Shown here in pieces: positions 45,131-54,574 of a stretch of 64,000 nucleotides of DNA (positions within the stretch are counted from its first letter, which is position 1; each line of letters starts with the position of its first letter). Below the pieces are notes generated by a model that was not told the DNA's origin, did no database searches, and saw only the letters and a list, made by a program, of their open reading frames with translations. The position numbers and the translations under genes are program-made. This stretch comes from Nitrosomonas sp. (GTDB taxonomy: Bacteria; Pseudomonadota; Gammaproteobacteria; Burkholderiales; Nitrosomonadaceae), in assembly GCF_020852615.1 (NCBI RefSeq), contig NZ_JADZAJ010000015.1, positions 1-64,000 on the forward strand. Reading direction: 5' to 3'.

Positions 45131-45664
45131 ATGCTTTTTGTCAGGTTTTTTATTACTGCTATTGTTTTACTGTCATCAGGCTGGGTTTTTGCTGTAAAAG
45201 ACCAGGTCCCCTATGCCACACAGGTTAACAATCTGATGCGCTACTATCGGGCCACACCCAATATCGCCACTTCCGGCGCCCTTTCTCAGGATAGTATCCA
45301 GGAACTTGCTAAACACAGTTTTCAGACTGTGATTGATCTGCGTAACGAATCGGAGGGTACGCCGGCAGAAAAAAAAGCAGTTGAAGCGGCCCTAATGACT
45401 TACATCAATATTCCAGTCTCAGGCGATGGCGTAAATGAATCGCAATTAGCCGCGTTCAAACAGGCACTGGAACAGGCATCCCCCCCTATTCTCGTTCATT
45501 GTGCTACTGGCAACCGTGCTGGTGCCATGTGGACTGTTTATCGGCTAAATGAAGGAATAGCTCCCGATATTGCTTTTAAAGAAGGGCGTACTGCCGGCAT
45601 GAATGCCGGCATGGAAGAAAAAATCAGGAAGATTTGGTGCAAGGGTGCCAAAGAAGGCTGTTGA
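45131..45664 (+). CDS. Secreted DSP/DUF442-like phosphatase
   Basis: This 177-aa protein has a signal peptide (MLFVRFFITAIVLLSSGWVFA) and a dual-specificity-phosphatase-like domain with the active-site loop VHCATGNRAGAMW (C-x5-R). The upstream aspartate region is less clear. The track begins in the non-coding region; I chose the ATG at 45131 because GGAGG stands 8 nt before it and the signal peptide begins there. A periplasmic location is unusual for this fold. The substrate is unknown. Confidence 0.82.
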   Translation: MLFVRFFITAIVLLSSGWVFAVKDQVPYATQVNNLMRYYRATPNIATSGALSQDSIQELAKHSFQTVIDLRNESEGTPAEKKAVEAALMTYINIPVSGDGVNESQLAAFKQALEQASPPILVHCATGNRAGAMWTVYRLNEGIAPDIAFKEGRTAGMNAGMEEKIRKIWCKGAKEGC

Positions 45665-45815
45665 CTGCGCCACCCGGAGTAGCAACAGTCCAGACACAAC
45701 CTGGTACGCTTTCCAGTTCGGGACACGTTACTTGCAACAGAATACCTCCAAAAATCATGGCGGTAGTCACCGTAATCTTTGGAATTGCTTCAGTTAATCC
45801 GGCAGACACTTGCCT

Positions 45816-47093
45816 TCAAAACTCGTTCCCCCGGCTGCTGTCAACATCTTCCGGACTGACGAGGCTGCCAAAATTACCCCAGGCATTTCTAATGTAGGAA
45901 ACCACCCAGGCAATTTCCTGATCACGGATGATGTGCTGAAAAGACGGCATACCGTAAGGGCGGGGATTGCCGGCTGTTGCAGGCGGAAATCCGCCGTACA
46001 GCACGCTGCGGACCGTATTGAGCGGCGAAATCATAGTTACGCTGCGATTCCCTGCCAGTGACGGGTAAACTCCCGGCACACCTTCTCCTGACTTGCCATG
46101 ACAATCCTGGCAGCGTTTCTCATATACCGTTTCTCCCAGCGCCAGATATCTACGTACACGTTCCGGCATAGGGGGTATTTTTCCCGGTATTGCATCACTG
46201 CGCTTTTCTCCCAGCGACTGAAGATAAACAGCCACTGCACGTAAATCATCATCTGACAGATATTGCAGGCTTTGCCTGACAATTGTTGCCATAGGGCCTG
46301 AAGTTACCGCATGCGCCGATACCCCGGTGGAAAGCAGTCTGACGATTTCATCAGTTGACCAGTCCCCTACTCCGGCTTCCTTTGGGGATATCAGGGAAGG
46401 TGCATACCAGTAAGTACCCATAATTTCCCCCCCTGCCAGTTTGTCTTCTTTACTTGCTCCCCATACGTTACGGGGAGTATGGCAGGCGTTACAGTGTCCC
46501 AGTCCCTGCACCAGATAATTACCGCGATTCCAGTCTTCACTCCTGGAATGATCCGGTTCATACACGCCCTCTTTGAAGTACCAGGTACGCCAGAGAAACA
46601 GCAGAAACTGGTTATCGTAAGGCGAGGTGATTTTATGTGGCGGATTAGTCTGTGCTACCGGAGACAGTGAACGCAGATAGGCAAAAATTGCATCAGCATC
46701 CTGGCGTGTAATTTTCGTATATTCGGTATAGGGAAAAACAGGATAGAGATAACTGCCATCCTTACCTTTGCCATAATGGAGCGCCTGCCAGAAATCTTCT
46801 CCGTTCCAGCTGCCAATACCGGTTTCATTGTCCGGCGTGATGTTGGGTGCGGTAAACAGGCCAAAAGGTGTATTCAGCTGGCGTCCGCCCGCATAAGGCT
46901 TTCCCCCCCGCGTAGTATGGCATCCCATGCAGTTACCGGCACGGGCAAGGTATTCCCCGCGCTGAATCTGTTCTGTATCAGCCTTGTTTGCCGGTGAAGC
47001 GGCCATTACGGACAAAGGCAGTACCAGGCTCGATAATAAAACTGTAATCTGCTGTTTTATTGGCACAAATCCGGATTCGTTTAGCTGTTTCAT
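45816..47093 (-). CDS. Trihaem cytochrome c (dehydrogenase cytochrome-subunit-like)
   Basis: This 425-aa exported protein has three CxxCH sites: GNCMGCHT, GHCNACHT and KRCQDCHG. The arrangement, including NTPFGLFTAPNITPD and the HTPRN segment, resembles the membrane-bound cytochrome subunits of alcohol and gluconate dehydrogenases, which transfer electrons to ubiquinone. No flavoprotein or PQQ catalytic subunit is adjacent. An N-terminal signal (QQITVLLSSLVLPLSVMAA) is present. The start overlaps the stop of the upstream c4-like gene (ATGA), so the two form an operon. Confidence 0.87.
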   Translation of the reverse strand: MKQLNESGFVPIKQQITVLLSSLVLPLSVMAASPANKADTEQIQRGEYLARAGNCMGCHTTRGGKPYAGGRQLNTPFGLFTAPNITPDNETGIGSWNGEDFWQALHYGKGKDGSYLYPVFPYTEYTKITRQDADAIFAYLRSLSPVAQTNPPHKITSPYDNQFLLFLWRTWYFKEGVYEPDHSRSEDWNRGNYLVQGLGHCNACHTPRNVWGASKEDKLAGGEIMGTYWYAPSLISPKEAGVGDWSTDEIVRLLSTGVSAHAVTSGPMATIVRQSLQYLSDDDLRAVAVYLQSLGEKRSDAIPGKIPPMPERVRRYLALGETVYEKRCQDCHGKSGEGVPGVYPSLAGNRSVTMISPLNTVRSVLYGGFPPATAGNPRPYGMPSFQHIIRDQEIAWVVSYIRNAWGNFGSLVSPEDVDSSRGNEF

Positions 47094-47809
47094 TGGGGAA
47101 AACCCTCACGGGAAAAAATAGTCTGACAACGCTGCACAAGTTCCGGAGACAACACCTCCATTTCTGCAGATTCACCTGTTACCGGTTGAGCAGGCAGCCA
47201 CATCGCCAGCGCATTCACTTCCTCCTGGGACAGTTTTTTAGCAATTTCTGACATACAGTCCGGTGTTTGCCCGCGCATAATCCCGCCATTACGCCAGCCG
47301 CCAAACTGAGCAGCCACATAGGCATGAGGCAAGCCAAGCAGGCTGGGAATATACGGCTTTACGCCCATCAGTGCTTTTCCGTGACAGGCACTGCATGCGG
47401 GAATATCTCGTCCGGGATCGCCGGAATGGATCAATGTTTCCATCGATTGTATTTCGGCAGATGAAAGTGTATTCACAGCCGGTTCCGGATAAGGATATTT
47501 CAGGGAAGCAAAATACTGCGCTATTTCGAGCAGATATTCATCCGACAAATTTTCCAGAAGAATTGCCATAGCCTGGTAATAGCGTTTCCCATCCCGGAAA
47601 TTACGCAGCTGGTTAAACAGATAACCGGCAGGTTTGCCGGCAATTCGCGGGTAATAGGCATCACGCCCTGCCCGATCTTCATCTCCATGACAGATGGTAC
47701 AAGGTTTTACACGCTGCTCCAGTGTATCAGGTATACCGGAAGGAGCCGGTTGCTGCGCCATGGCAGGCCCGGACAGTATTACTGACAAAATAAATACAAT
47801 AAATTTCAT
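47090..47809 (-). CDS. Dihaem cytochrome c4-like protein
   Basis: This 239-aa protein has a signal peptide (KFIVFILSVILSGPAMA) and two haem-c domains: KPCTICHGDEDRAG with MAILLENLSDEYLLEIAQYFASL, and PACSACHGKALMG with MSEIAKKLSQEEVNALAMWLPAQ. The tandem domain layout is that of cytochrome c4, a periplasmic electron carrier. It heads a two-gene operon with the trihaem protein and could be its electron partner. It is divergent from the DUF3293 gene, with the start codons about 13 nt apart, so their control regions overlap the coding starts. Confidence 0.87.
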   Translation of the reverse strand: MKFIVFILSVILSGPAMAQQPAPSGIPDTLEQRVKPCTICHGDEDRAGRDAYYPRIAGKPAGYLFNQLRNFRDGKRYYQAMAILLENLSDEYLLEIAQYFASLKYPYPEPAVNTLSSAEIQSMETLIHSGDPGRDIPACSACHGKALMGVKPYIPSLLGLPHAYVAAQFGGWRNGGIMRGQTPDCMSEIAKKLSQEEVNALAMWLPAQPVTGESAEMEVLSPELVQRCQTIFSREGFPQ

Positions 47810-47822
47810 TTACACTCAACCC

Positions 47823-48338
47823 GTGAAAAATAAACAAACCCATCAGCACACTGATCAGTCTCAGCTTAAACACCAGTACCGGAACCCGGATATTTTGCGG
47901 GAAGCAGACTCAATTCTCTCTGATTTGCCGGAAACACTGATTGACAGTTACCTTGCCACCCGGTACCAGATCTGGATTGATTCTGCCCTGGTTACGCTGA
48001 AAATCGGCTGTCCATCTGCTCCGCTGGCAGCGTTGATGCAAATGACCAGTGCTCGAAACGCGGTATACGTCACCGCCTGCAACCCGGGGAGCCGAATCGT
48101 CCCTCTTGATGTGAATCAGCTCGCCATGGTCAGATTGTATGAAAAACTTGCCGGCTGTTCAAACCACATCTACCAGGGAGCCGGGATTGATCCCACCGGA
48201 AAATGGCCGGCAGAGGAAAGCCTGCTTGCCCTGGACGTTGACCTGCCTGCTGCCAGACTGATCGGGAAAGAATTCAGGCAGAATGCAATCGTCTGGATTG
48301 ATTCTGCCGCAATGCCCCGTTTAGTACTATTGCACTGA
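47823..48338 (+). CDS. DUF3293 protein
   Basis: This protein of about 171 aa has the DUF3293 core: IDSYLATRYQI at the start of the domain and FVTACNP-like AVYVTACNPGSR. The C-terminus contains IGKEFRQNAIVWIDSAAMPRLV. The family has no known function. The track begins inside the divergent cytochrome gene; I prefer the GTG at 47823, although no clear ribosome binding site is visible. It is convergent with ftsH and overlaps its 3' end by 12 nt. Confidence 0.7.
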   Translation: MKNKQTHQHTDQSQLKHQYRNPDILREADSILSDLPETLIDSYLATRYQIWIDSALVTLKIGCPSAPLAALMQMTSARNAVYVTACNPGSRIVPLDVNQLAMVRLYEKLAGCSNHIYQGAGIDPTGKWPAEESLLALDVDLPAARLIGKEFRQNAIVWIDSAAMPRLVLLH

Positions 48339-50180
48339 GGAAGTCGCTTCCCCGGTTAGGATGTTATGCTTCAATTTCTGTAACTCAGGTTGGTTCAGTG
48401 TTTCTGTTTCCAGTAACTGCTGCGCGGTCTGATCAAGCAGAGCGCGATTCCTGGTCAGAATCCGGCTGGCACGTTCAAGCGCCTGGTCAAGCAGCGAACG
48501 TACTGCCAGGTCAATCCTGTTAGCAGTTTCTTCGCTGTAATCACGGCTTTGCGGCATGGGAAATCCAGTCTGTAAATAAGCTGTCTGCTCCCGGTCATAC
48601 ACTACATTGCCAATAGCATCACTCATGCCATAGCGTAATACCATTGCACGGGCAATATCTGTAGCACGCGCCAGATCATCCGAAGCACCGGTGGAAATTT
48701 CGCTGAATACCAGTACTTCCGCTGCACGCCCTCCCAGCAACACTGCCATCTTGTTTTCCAGTTCCTTGCGTGTCATAAGGAAACGATCTTCAGTAGGGCG
48801 CTGAATGGTATAACCCAGCGCACCGATTCCACGTGGAATAATTGAAACCTTGTGGACTTCATCTGATCCTGGCAGAGCAAGTGACACCATGGCGTGACCC
48901 AGTTCATGATAGGCGACTGTCCGCCTTTCATCAGGATTGAGCAGGCGATTGCGCTTTTCCAGACCTGCCACAATCCGCTCGATCGCATTGTTAAAATCAT
49001 CCATAGCGACAGCTGATGCACCGCGCCGGGTGGCCAGCAGTGCTGCTTCGTTGATCAGATTGGCCAGATCAGCACCGGTAAAACCGGGAGTCAGCGCTGC
49101 AATCTGTTCGGTATCCACATCAGAACCCAGTGTGATTTTACCGATATGTACCGCAAGGATTTGCTGGCGCCCTTTTTTATCAGGCCGGTCAACCAGTACC
49201 TGACGATCAAAACGCCCGGCGCGCAACAAGGCGGCATCAAGAATTTCCGGGCGATTGGTGGCAGCAAGGAGAACAATACCGCTAGAGGGATCAAAGCCAT
49301 CCAGCTCGGCCAGTAACTGATTTAACGTCTGCTCTTTTTCATCGTGCCCGCCAAATCCGCCTGCACCACGAGCCCGTCCTAGTGAATCCAGCTCATCAAT
49401 AAAAATGATTGCCGGTGCCATCTGGCGTGCCTGTTCAAACAGATCACGTACCCTGGCTGCACCTACTCCGACAAACATCTCGACGAATTCTGATCCGGAA
49501 ATCGAGAAAAACGGGACACCCGCTTCCCCTGCTACCGCACGAGCCAGCAGCGTTTTACCGGTTCCCGGCGGGCCAACCAGCAGGATACCTTTGGGCGCAC
49601 GCCCCCCCAGCCGGCTGTATTCCTTTGGGTTTTTGAGAAAATTAACCACCTCGACCAGTTCCTCTTTGGCTTCATCCACACCGGCAACATTGGCGAAGGT
49701 CACTTTGGTTTCTTTTTCCACATAAACCTTGGCGCGGCTTTTACCAATTGACATCAGGCCACTTCCCATTATTCCTTTATTCATCCGCCGGATAATAAAC
49801 AGCCAGATACCGGCAAAAATTGCCATTGGCACGATCCAGGAAAGCAGATCCCGTAACCAGGTGCTCTGAACAACACCGGTGTAAGTGACACTGTGTTTAT
49901 CCAGTATTTCCGCCAGATCAGACTCAACCCGGGTGGTTACGAATTCGGAGAATTTTTCACCGGCTGATTCCTTGAGCTTACCGAAAATCTGTTTGTCCGT
50001 AATAGCCACTTCAGCCACCTTATCCTGCTCCAGCAGCGTCTGGAAGCGGCTATAGGGAATTGGCTCGATTTTTGTATACTGGTTGTACAGATTCTGGATA
50101 AAAAGAATGCTGAGTATCGCAATCAGCACATACCAGAAGTTGATCTGGGCTCGTTTGTCTGTGGGCGACTGGTTATTCAT
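48327..50180 (-). CDS. ftsH: FtsH-family membrane AAA+ zinc protease
   Basis: This 617-aa protease has two N-terminal spans around a periplasmic domain, AAA+ Walker [13 protein letters not shown] near residue 205, Walker [12 protein letters not shown], the second region of homology [20 protein letters not shown], and the zinc site HELGH near residue 423. The family usually has HEAGH and IDEIDAVG, so this copy looks like a divergent paralogue rather than the main FtsH. The track starts 12 codons earlier; I prefer the ATG at 50180 with GAGAGGA just upstream. It is divergent from frmA. Confidence 0.93.
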   Translation of the reverse strand: MNNQSPTDKRAQINFWYVLIAILSILFIQNLYNQYTKIEPIPYSRFQTLLEQDKVAEVAITDKQIFGKLKESAGEKFSEFVTTRVESDLAEILDKHSVTYTGVVQSTWLRDLLSWIVPMAIFAGIWLFIIRRMNKGIMGSGLMSIGKSRAKVYVEKETKVTFANVAGVDEAKEELVEVVNFLKNPKEYSRLGGRAPKGILLVGPPGTGKTLLARAVAGEAGVPFFSISGSEFVEMFVGVGAARVRDLFEQARQMAPAIIFIDELDSLGRARGAGGFGGHDEKEQTLNQLLAELDGFDPSSGIVLLAATNRPEILDAALLRAGRFDRQVLVDRPDKKGRQQILAVHIGKITLGSDVDTEQIAALTPGFTGADLANLINEAALLATRRGASAVAMDDFNNAIERIVAGLEKRNRLLNPDERRTVAYHELGHAMVSLALPGSDEVHKVSIIPRGIGALGYTIQRPTEDRFLMTRKELENKMAVLLGGRAAEVLVFSEISTGASDDLARATDIARAMVLRYGMSDAIGNVVYDREQTAYLQTGFPMPQSRDYSEETANRIDLAVRSLLDQALERASRILTRNRALLDQTAQQLLETETLNQPELQKLKHNILTGEATSSVQ

Positions 50181-50395
50181 GATTCCTCTCTGTTCGTCTG
50201 AATTTATTTCCTGCATGCCAATGGATCATGCGGGGCGAAGAGAGAACATAAAACAGATCTTTGTACAGGGCAACCGTATTTCAATAAACCGTACAGACTT
50301 TCCCGGCCCCCTTTCCTGCCGGCCCGGGTTGCATGATAGCGCCAGTCACATACAATGGCCGCTTTCTTCAACATACCCATAAAGGATCAGTCCCG

Positions 50396-51502
50396 ATGAA
50401 AACACGTGCAGCAGTTGCCTGGCAGGCAGGCCAGCCGCTTACTGTCGAAGAAGTTGATCTGGCCGGCCCCCGTGCAGGAGAAGTGCTGGTTGAAGTCAAA
50501 GCCACAGGCATCTGCCATACCGATTACTACACACTTTCCGGTGCGGATCCGGAAGGACTGTTTCCCGCCATTCTTGGCCATGAAGGTGCCGGTGTCGTAG
50601 TGGAAGTGGGGGCTGATGTTAAATCGCTGCGCCCGGGAGATCATGTAATCCCTCTGTACACACCGGAATGCCGGGAGTGCAAATTCTGCCTGTCACGCAA
50701 AACCAATCTGTGCCAGGCAATCCGTTCCACACAAGGGCGCGGTCTGATGCCAGACGGGACTTCACGCTTCTCGCTCAACGGTAAACCCATTATGCATTAC
50801 ATGGGGACATCAACTTTTTCCAACTTTATTGTTGTTCCCGAAATTGCTCTGGCGAAGATCCGTGAAGATGCGCCTTTTGACAAGGCCTGTTACATCGGGT
50901 GTGGTGTGACTACCGGAATTGGTGCGGTACTGTTTACCGCCAAAGTGGAAGCAGGAGCGAATGTTGCTGTATTCGGACTGGGAGGAATCGGTCTGAATGT
51001 TATTCAGGGTGCACGCATGATTGGTGCAGGCAAGATTATTGGAATTGACATCAATCCGGAGCGGGAGGCATTGGGTCGACAATTTGGTATGACCCATTTC
51101 ATCAATCCGAACGAGGTTGAAAATGTGGTTGATGCGGTCATACAACTCACCGATGGGGGGGCTGATTACAGCTTTGAATGTATCGGCAACACTACGGTGA
51201 TGCGACAGGCGCTGGAGTGTACCCACAAAGGCTGGGGGCGCAGCATCATTATTGGGGTGGCTAAGGCCGGTGCCGAGATCAGTACGCGCCCGTTCCAGCT
51301 GGTTACCGGCAGAAAATGGGAAGGCTCCGCTTTTGGTGGCGCACGTGGCCGTACCGATGTTCCCAGGATTGTCGACTGGTATATGGACGGTAAAATCAGC
51401 ATTGATCCGCTCATCACCCACATACTGAAGCTGGAAGATATTAATGAAGGTTTCAGGCTGATGGAAGCGGGTGAGTCGATTCGATCCGTTGTCGTTTTCT
51501 GA
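50396..51502 (+). CDS. frmA: S-(hydroxymethyl)glutathione dehydrogenase, class III ADH
   Basis: This 368-aa zinc alcohol dehydrogenase oxidises the formaldehyde-glutathione adduct to S-formylglutathione with NAD. The catalytic zinc cysteine lies in [14 protein letters not shown], the structural zinc cysteines in [15 protein letters not shown], and the NAD loop in [17 protein letters not shown]. The start was moved to the ATG at 50396 ([10 protein letters not shown]), the normal family N-terminus, with AGGA upstream. It lies 5 nt before the hydrolase gene, and the two form a detoxification pair. Confidence 0.96.
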   Translation: MKTRAAVAWQAGQPLTVEEVDLAGPRAGEVLVEVKATGICHTDYYTLSGADPEGLFPAILGHEGAGVVVEVGADVKSLRPGDHVIPLYTPECRECKFCLSRKTNLCQAIRSTQGRGLMPDGTSRFSLNGKPIMHYMGTSTFSNFIVVPEIALAKIREDAPFDKACYIGCGVTTGIGAVLFTAKVEAGANVAVFGLGGIGLNVIQGARMIGAGKIIGIDINPEREALGRQFGMTHFINPNEVENVVDAVIQLTDGGADYSFECIGNTTVMRQALECTHKGWGRSIIIGVAKAGAEISTRPFQLVTGRKWEGSAFGGARGRTDVPRIVDWYMDGKISIDPLITHILKLEDINEGFRLMEAGESIRSVVVF

Positions 51503-51507
51503 CCGGT

Positions 51508-52362
51508 ATGACGAAACTGGAAATCAGAAGCCAGCACCGCTGTTTTGCCGGTATTCAGGGCTATTATGAACACCGTTCGGAAATTATCGGCCTGCCGATG
51601 CGTTTTTCGGTATATGAGCCTCCCCAGGCAAAAGAAGCTGAAACACTGCGGCTTCCGGTACTTTTTTTCCTTGCCGGGCTAACCTGTACGGAAGAAACCT
51701 TCATGATCAAGGCGAGTGCCCAGCGCTTTGCTGCTGAACTGGGACTGATACTGGTCAGCATGGATACCAGTCCGCGCAATACCGGAATTCCAGGTGAAGC
51801 AGATGACTGGGATTTTGGAACAGGAGCAGGGTTTTATCTCGATGCGACTGAACAGCCCTGGTCAAGATACTTTCGTATGGAAAGCTATATAACCCAAGAA
51901 TTGCGCGATATTATCCTGAGCAGATTCCCGGCAGATCCTGAACGGATCGGAATTTTCGGGCACTCCATGGGAGGGCATGGCGCACTGACGCTGGCGTTGC
52001 GTCATCCCGGGCTTTATCAGTCCGTCTCGGCATTCGCACCGATAGCCGCTCCCATTCACTGTCTCTGGGGGCAAAAAGCATTTAGCCGTTATCTGGGAGA
52101 ATCACCGGAAAACTGGCGTAAACACGATGCAACAGCATTGATTGAATCCGGCCATCGATTGCCAACACCGTTAATTGATCAGGGGTTGGATGATCCTTTC
52201 CTTACCGAGCAATTACATCCCAGCTATTTCGAAGCTGCCTGTCAGCAAGCCGAACAACCGGTTATTTTGCGCCGTCATGCCGGATACGATCACAGCTACT
52301 TTTTTATCAGTACCTTTATTGAAGATCACCTGCGACATCATCACAGCCAGCTGACGGAATGA
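51508..52362 (+). CDS. fghA: S-formylglutathione hydrolase
   Basis: This 284-aa esterase-D-family serine hydrolase cleaves S-formylglutathione to formate and glutathione. It shows LFFLAGLTCTEETFM, the nucleophile elbow FGHSMGGHGALT, and the catalytic histidine in GYDHSYFF. Length and order with frmA are standard. Formaldehyde may arise from methanol or methane co-oxidation by ammonia monooxygenase; that link is an inference. Confidence 0.96.
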   Translation: MTKLEIRSQHRCFAGIQGYYEHRSEIIGLPMRFSVYEPPQAKEAETLRLPVLFFLAGLTCTEETFMIKASAQRFAAELGLILVSMDTSPRNTGIPGEADDWDFGTGAGFYLDATEQPWSRYFRMESYITQELRDIILSRFPADPERIGIFGHSMGGHGALTLALRHPGLYQSVSAFAPIAAPIHCLWGQKAFSRYLGESPENWRKHDATALIESGHRLPTPLIDQGLDDPFLTEQLHPSYFEAACQQAEQPVILRRHAGYDHSYFFISTFIEDHLRHHHSQLTE

Positions 52363-52504
52363 AGTCAGGGATACGGATAATTGTTTGAAGCCGGGAACAC
52401 TGGCAGAAACAGTGCAGTAAGCAGGCAAGCACAGATATGGCGGCAAGTCTACAGGACAGGAATCACAAGAACCGCCGCCACCCCGCTTACAGCTTTCCGG
52501 AAGA

Positions 52505-53680
52505 TCAGATCACAATGACTTCCGGTAACGGAAAACCGTTGAAATTACTGGCATATGATGTTGTATAGGCGCCGGCATTAGGAATAAAAATGAAATCATC
52601 TTCCTGAACATCTTCAGGCAGCATCTCATCGTGCATCAGCACATCCACGGAATCACATGTCGGACCGGCAACTGACCAGGGAACCAGAGGCCCGTTGCGT
52701 TGCGTCAGGATTTCATAACGCAACCCTTCACTGACTTCAATGATGCCGCCGAATATCCCGGCATCCCAGTACATCCAGCGTTTGCCGTTACGGGTAGCAG
52801 TACCAACCACGCGGCACACAAAACACGCTGAATCAGATACCAGGTAACGCCCGGGTTCGGCCATGATGTGTATATCTTCCGGTAAATCAGCAATTGCCTC
52901 GTTGATAACCCCGGCTATGATTTCAATGGAAGGAATCGGTTTAACGTGGCGTACCGGATAACCTCCTCCCAGATTCAGCAGGCGTGGCTTCAGACCGGCC
53001 TCACGCATGCCGGCAAACACCGTTTTGGCACGTTCAATACCCACTCGCCAGTTTTGTGGATTACGGCATTGAGATCCCACATGAAAAGTCACACCGGCCA
53101 GATCTGCTTTCAGTCTGACAGCTTCATCAATGATTTCACTGACATCCACCAGATGTGTCCCGAACTTCCCTGCCAGCGGCCAGTCACTGCCGATATTGGG
53201 AGTATCAATACGCAGATACAGCTTGGCATCCGGCTTGATGCTGACGATCTTGCGCAGCTCTTCAACGCTGTCCAGTACATACCATTCAACCCCTTTTGCC
53301 GCAGCATACTCAATATAAGCACGTGATTTCATGGGGTTGCTGTAGAAAATTTCAGCAGCCGGCACCCCCAGCCCCATCAGCAGATCAAGCTCGGCGATTG
53401 AGGCAATTTCAAACCCCACCCCCTCCTCAATCAATGTTTTCAGCACACGTGGATCAGGATTGGCTTTGGCAGCGTAATGGGGATGTACACGCGGCATGGC
53501 AGCCTTGAATCGTCGGGCTTTGTTGCGAATGATACTGGTGTCGATCAGCAGGAAGGGCTGCTGATAACCCTGTTTTAATCTGGTGTCCACCAGAGTGAGA
53601 TCAATGCTGATCTCGGGGTGGGTATCAAAAATTATGCTGGTTTCTACTGGCTGATGTGCTGCAGTGGACTGTTTTTTCAT
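52505..53680 (-). CDS. PLP-dependent ornithine/diaminoacid decarboxylase (alanine racemase fold)
   Basis: This 391-aa fold-III decarboxylase has the PLP lysine in HYAAKANPDP, HVGSQCRNPQNW, the phosphate-binding LNLGGGYPV, PGRYLVSDSA, and the active-site cysteine in GPTCDSVDVL. It most likely decarboxylates ornithine to putrescine; lysine or dual specificity cannot be excluded. The start was moved to the ATG at 53680 with GGAGG 8 nt upstream. A promoter and a small upstream ORF precede it, suggesting translational control. It is convergent with fghA, and 52363-52504 holds no obvious terminator. Confidence 0.92.
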   Translation of the reverse strand: MKKQSTAAHQPVETSIIFDTHPEISIDLTLVDTRLKQGYQQPFLLIDTSIIRNKARRFKAAMPRVHPHYAAKANPDPRVLKTLIEEGVGFEIASIAELDLLMGLGVPAAEIFYSNPMKSRAYIEYAAAKGVEWYVLDSVEELRKIVSIKPDAKLYLRIDTPNIGSDWPLAGKFGTHLVDVSEIIDEAVRLKADLAGVTFHVGSQCRNPQNWRVGIERAKTVFAGMREAGLKPRLLNLGGGYPVRHVKPIPSIEIIAGVINEAIADLPEDIHIMAEPGRYLVSDSACFVCRVVGTATRNGKRWMYWDAGIFGGIIEVSEGLRYEILTQRNGPLVPWSVAGPTCDSVDVLMHDEMLPEDVQEDDFIFIPNAGAYTTSYASNFNGFPLPEVIVI

Positions 53681-53705
53681 GAGAGCGCCTCCTGGCAATT
53701 ACCAA

Positions 53706-53771
53706 CTACGTTTCAGGGATATGAACATGTACCCAATCAGTCAGAACAAACAGGTTTATCTTGCTTCTCAT
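53706..53771 (-). CDS. Upstream ORF / putative leader peptide of the decarboxylase gene
   Basis: This 21-codon ORF is absent from the ORF track. Its ATG at 53771 follows AAGGAGG with ideal spacing, stronger than most sites in the window. The peptide starts MRSKINLFVL and ends HIPET, and its TAG lies 25 nt before the decarboxylase ATG. It falls between the predicted promoter and the main gene, so it must be on the mRNA. In enterobacteria the leader peptide SpeFL controls ornithine decarboxylase by ornithine-induced stalling; this peptide shows no evident sequence similarity to it. Function is inferred from position. Confidence 0.68.
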   Translation of the reverse strand: MRSKINLFVLTDWVHVHIPET

Positions 53772-53812
53772 GATGACCTCCTTATGGGCTACGGCATTTT
53801 CTAAAGGGACGC

Positions 53813-53840
53813 ATTATAGACCTGATTTTCTCATAATCAA
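53813..53840 (-). promoter_or_regulatory. Sigma-70 promoter of the decarboxylase transcript
   Basis: On the minus strand TTGATT (53840-53835) is followed after 16 nt by a perfect TATAAT (53818-53813). Runs of A and T just upstream could act as an UP element. Transcription would start near 53806, about 35 nt before the upstream ORF and 125 nt before the decarboxylase start. Confidence 0.68.
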
Positions 53841-54148
53841 GTATTTTTTTTATCAAAAAAACATGTTATAAATCATTCTGTTATATTGATAATGACTTGT
53901 CTGTTTCCACTAAAAACCACATAAGTCGTCCGACCGTTCTGCAAATGATCTTTTTAATCCGGAAAAATCAGATTCTGCTATTTATCACACCGTGACTGCT
54001 CCCCTTTTTCGAATAAAAAGCACCTCTGAAAATGAATAAATTATTTGCGTATAACTCAGTGCTGAGACTAATATCCCAAACGGTCAGTTCTGCCGATGAG
54101 CTGATATGTTTATCAATGCATGTCCATTAATAACAGAAGGAGATAGTG
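53841..54148. other. A+T-rich divergent intergenic region
   Basis: This stretch between the decarboxylase promoter and the PepSY gene is strongly A+T rich at its left end (TTTTTTTATCAAAAAAACATG). It should contain the PepSY promoter. A 32-codon plus-strand ORF starting at 54032 has no ribosome binding site and is not called. A short palindrome CTCAG-TG-CTGAG occurs near 54056-54067. Confidence 0.4.
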
Positions 54149-54415
54149 ATGAAAGGAACTACCTTAGCCGCCATTTTTACGGCAGCCGCACTGCTTTTTT
54201 CTTTTAACAGCGCATTTGCCGGTAACGAAGGCCTGCCTGCCAGTCAGGTAATTGCTGCCATCAACACAGCCACTGCAGCCACTCCCGGGCTCATTCACGA
54301 AGTTGAAATCGAGCAGAAACTTGGAAAACTGATTGTCGAAGTAAAAATTATCGATGCCAAAGGCCAGAAAGTTAAGGTCAGAATTGATCCGGAAAAAAAT
54401 GCGGTAATGCAGTAA
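54149..54415 (+). CDS. Small periplasmic PepSY-domain protein
   Basis: This 88-aa protein has a signal peptide (TLAAIFTAAALLFSFNSAFA) and one PepSY-like domain: ASQVIAAINTATAATPG, then EVEIEQKLGKLIVEVKIIDAKGQKVKVRIDPE. PepSY domains are often protease inhibitors or sensors; no partner gene is nearby. AAGGAGA lies 8 nt before the ATG at 54149, which I prefer over the GTG one codon earlier. Confidence 0.83.
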   Translation: MKGTTLAAIFTAAALLFSFNSAFAGNEGLPASQVIAAINTATAATPGLIHEVEIEQKLGKLIVEVKIIDAKGQKVKVRIDPEKNAVMQ

Positions 54416-54574
54416 TTCACCAACTTCACCGGACGGCGGCCCGGCAAGGGTACTGAAAGAATATACGAACAGACAATCACACCTGCCGGGCTGCCCGCTC
54501 TGTCTATCTGTCCAGCCTCCCGAGAAACCTCAGGTACCCCCGGTAACCACACGATTAATCCTGCGAGAACCTGA

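Noticed and set aside
45624-45809. 61-codon minus-strand ORF after the trihaem cytochrome gene
   Set aside because: It overlaps the phosphatase gene end, has no Shine-Dalgarno and no recognisable family features.
54032-54130. 32-codon ORF upstream of the PepSY gene
   Set aside because: No ribosome binding site and no leader-like features; probably chance in an A+T-rich region.
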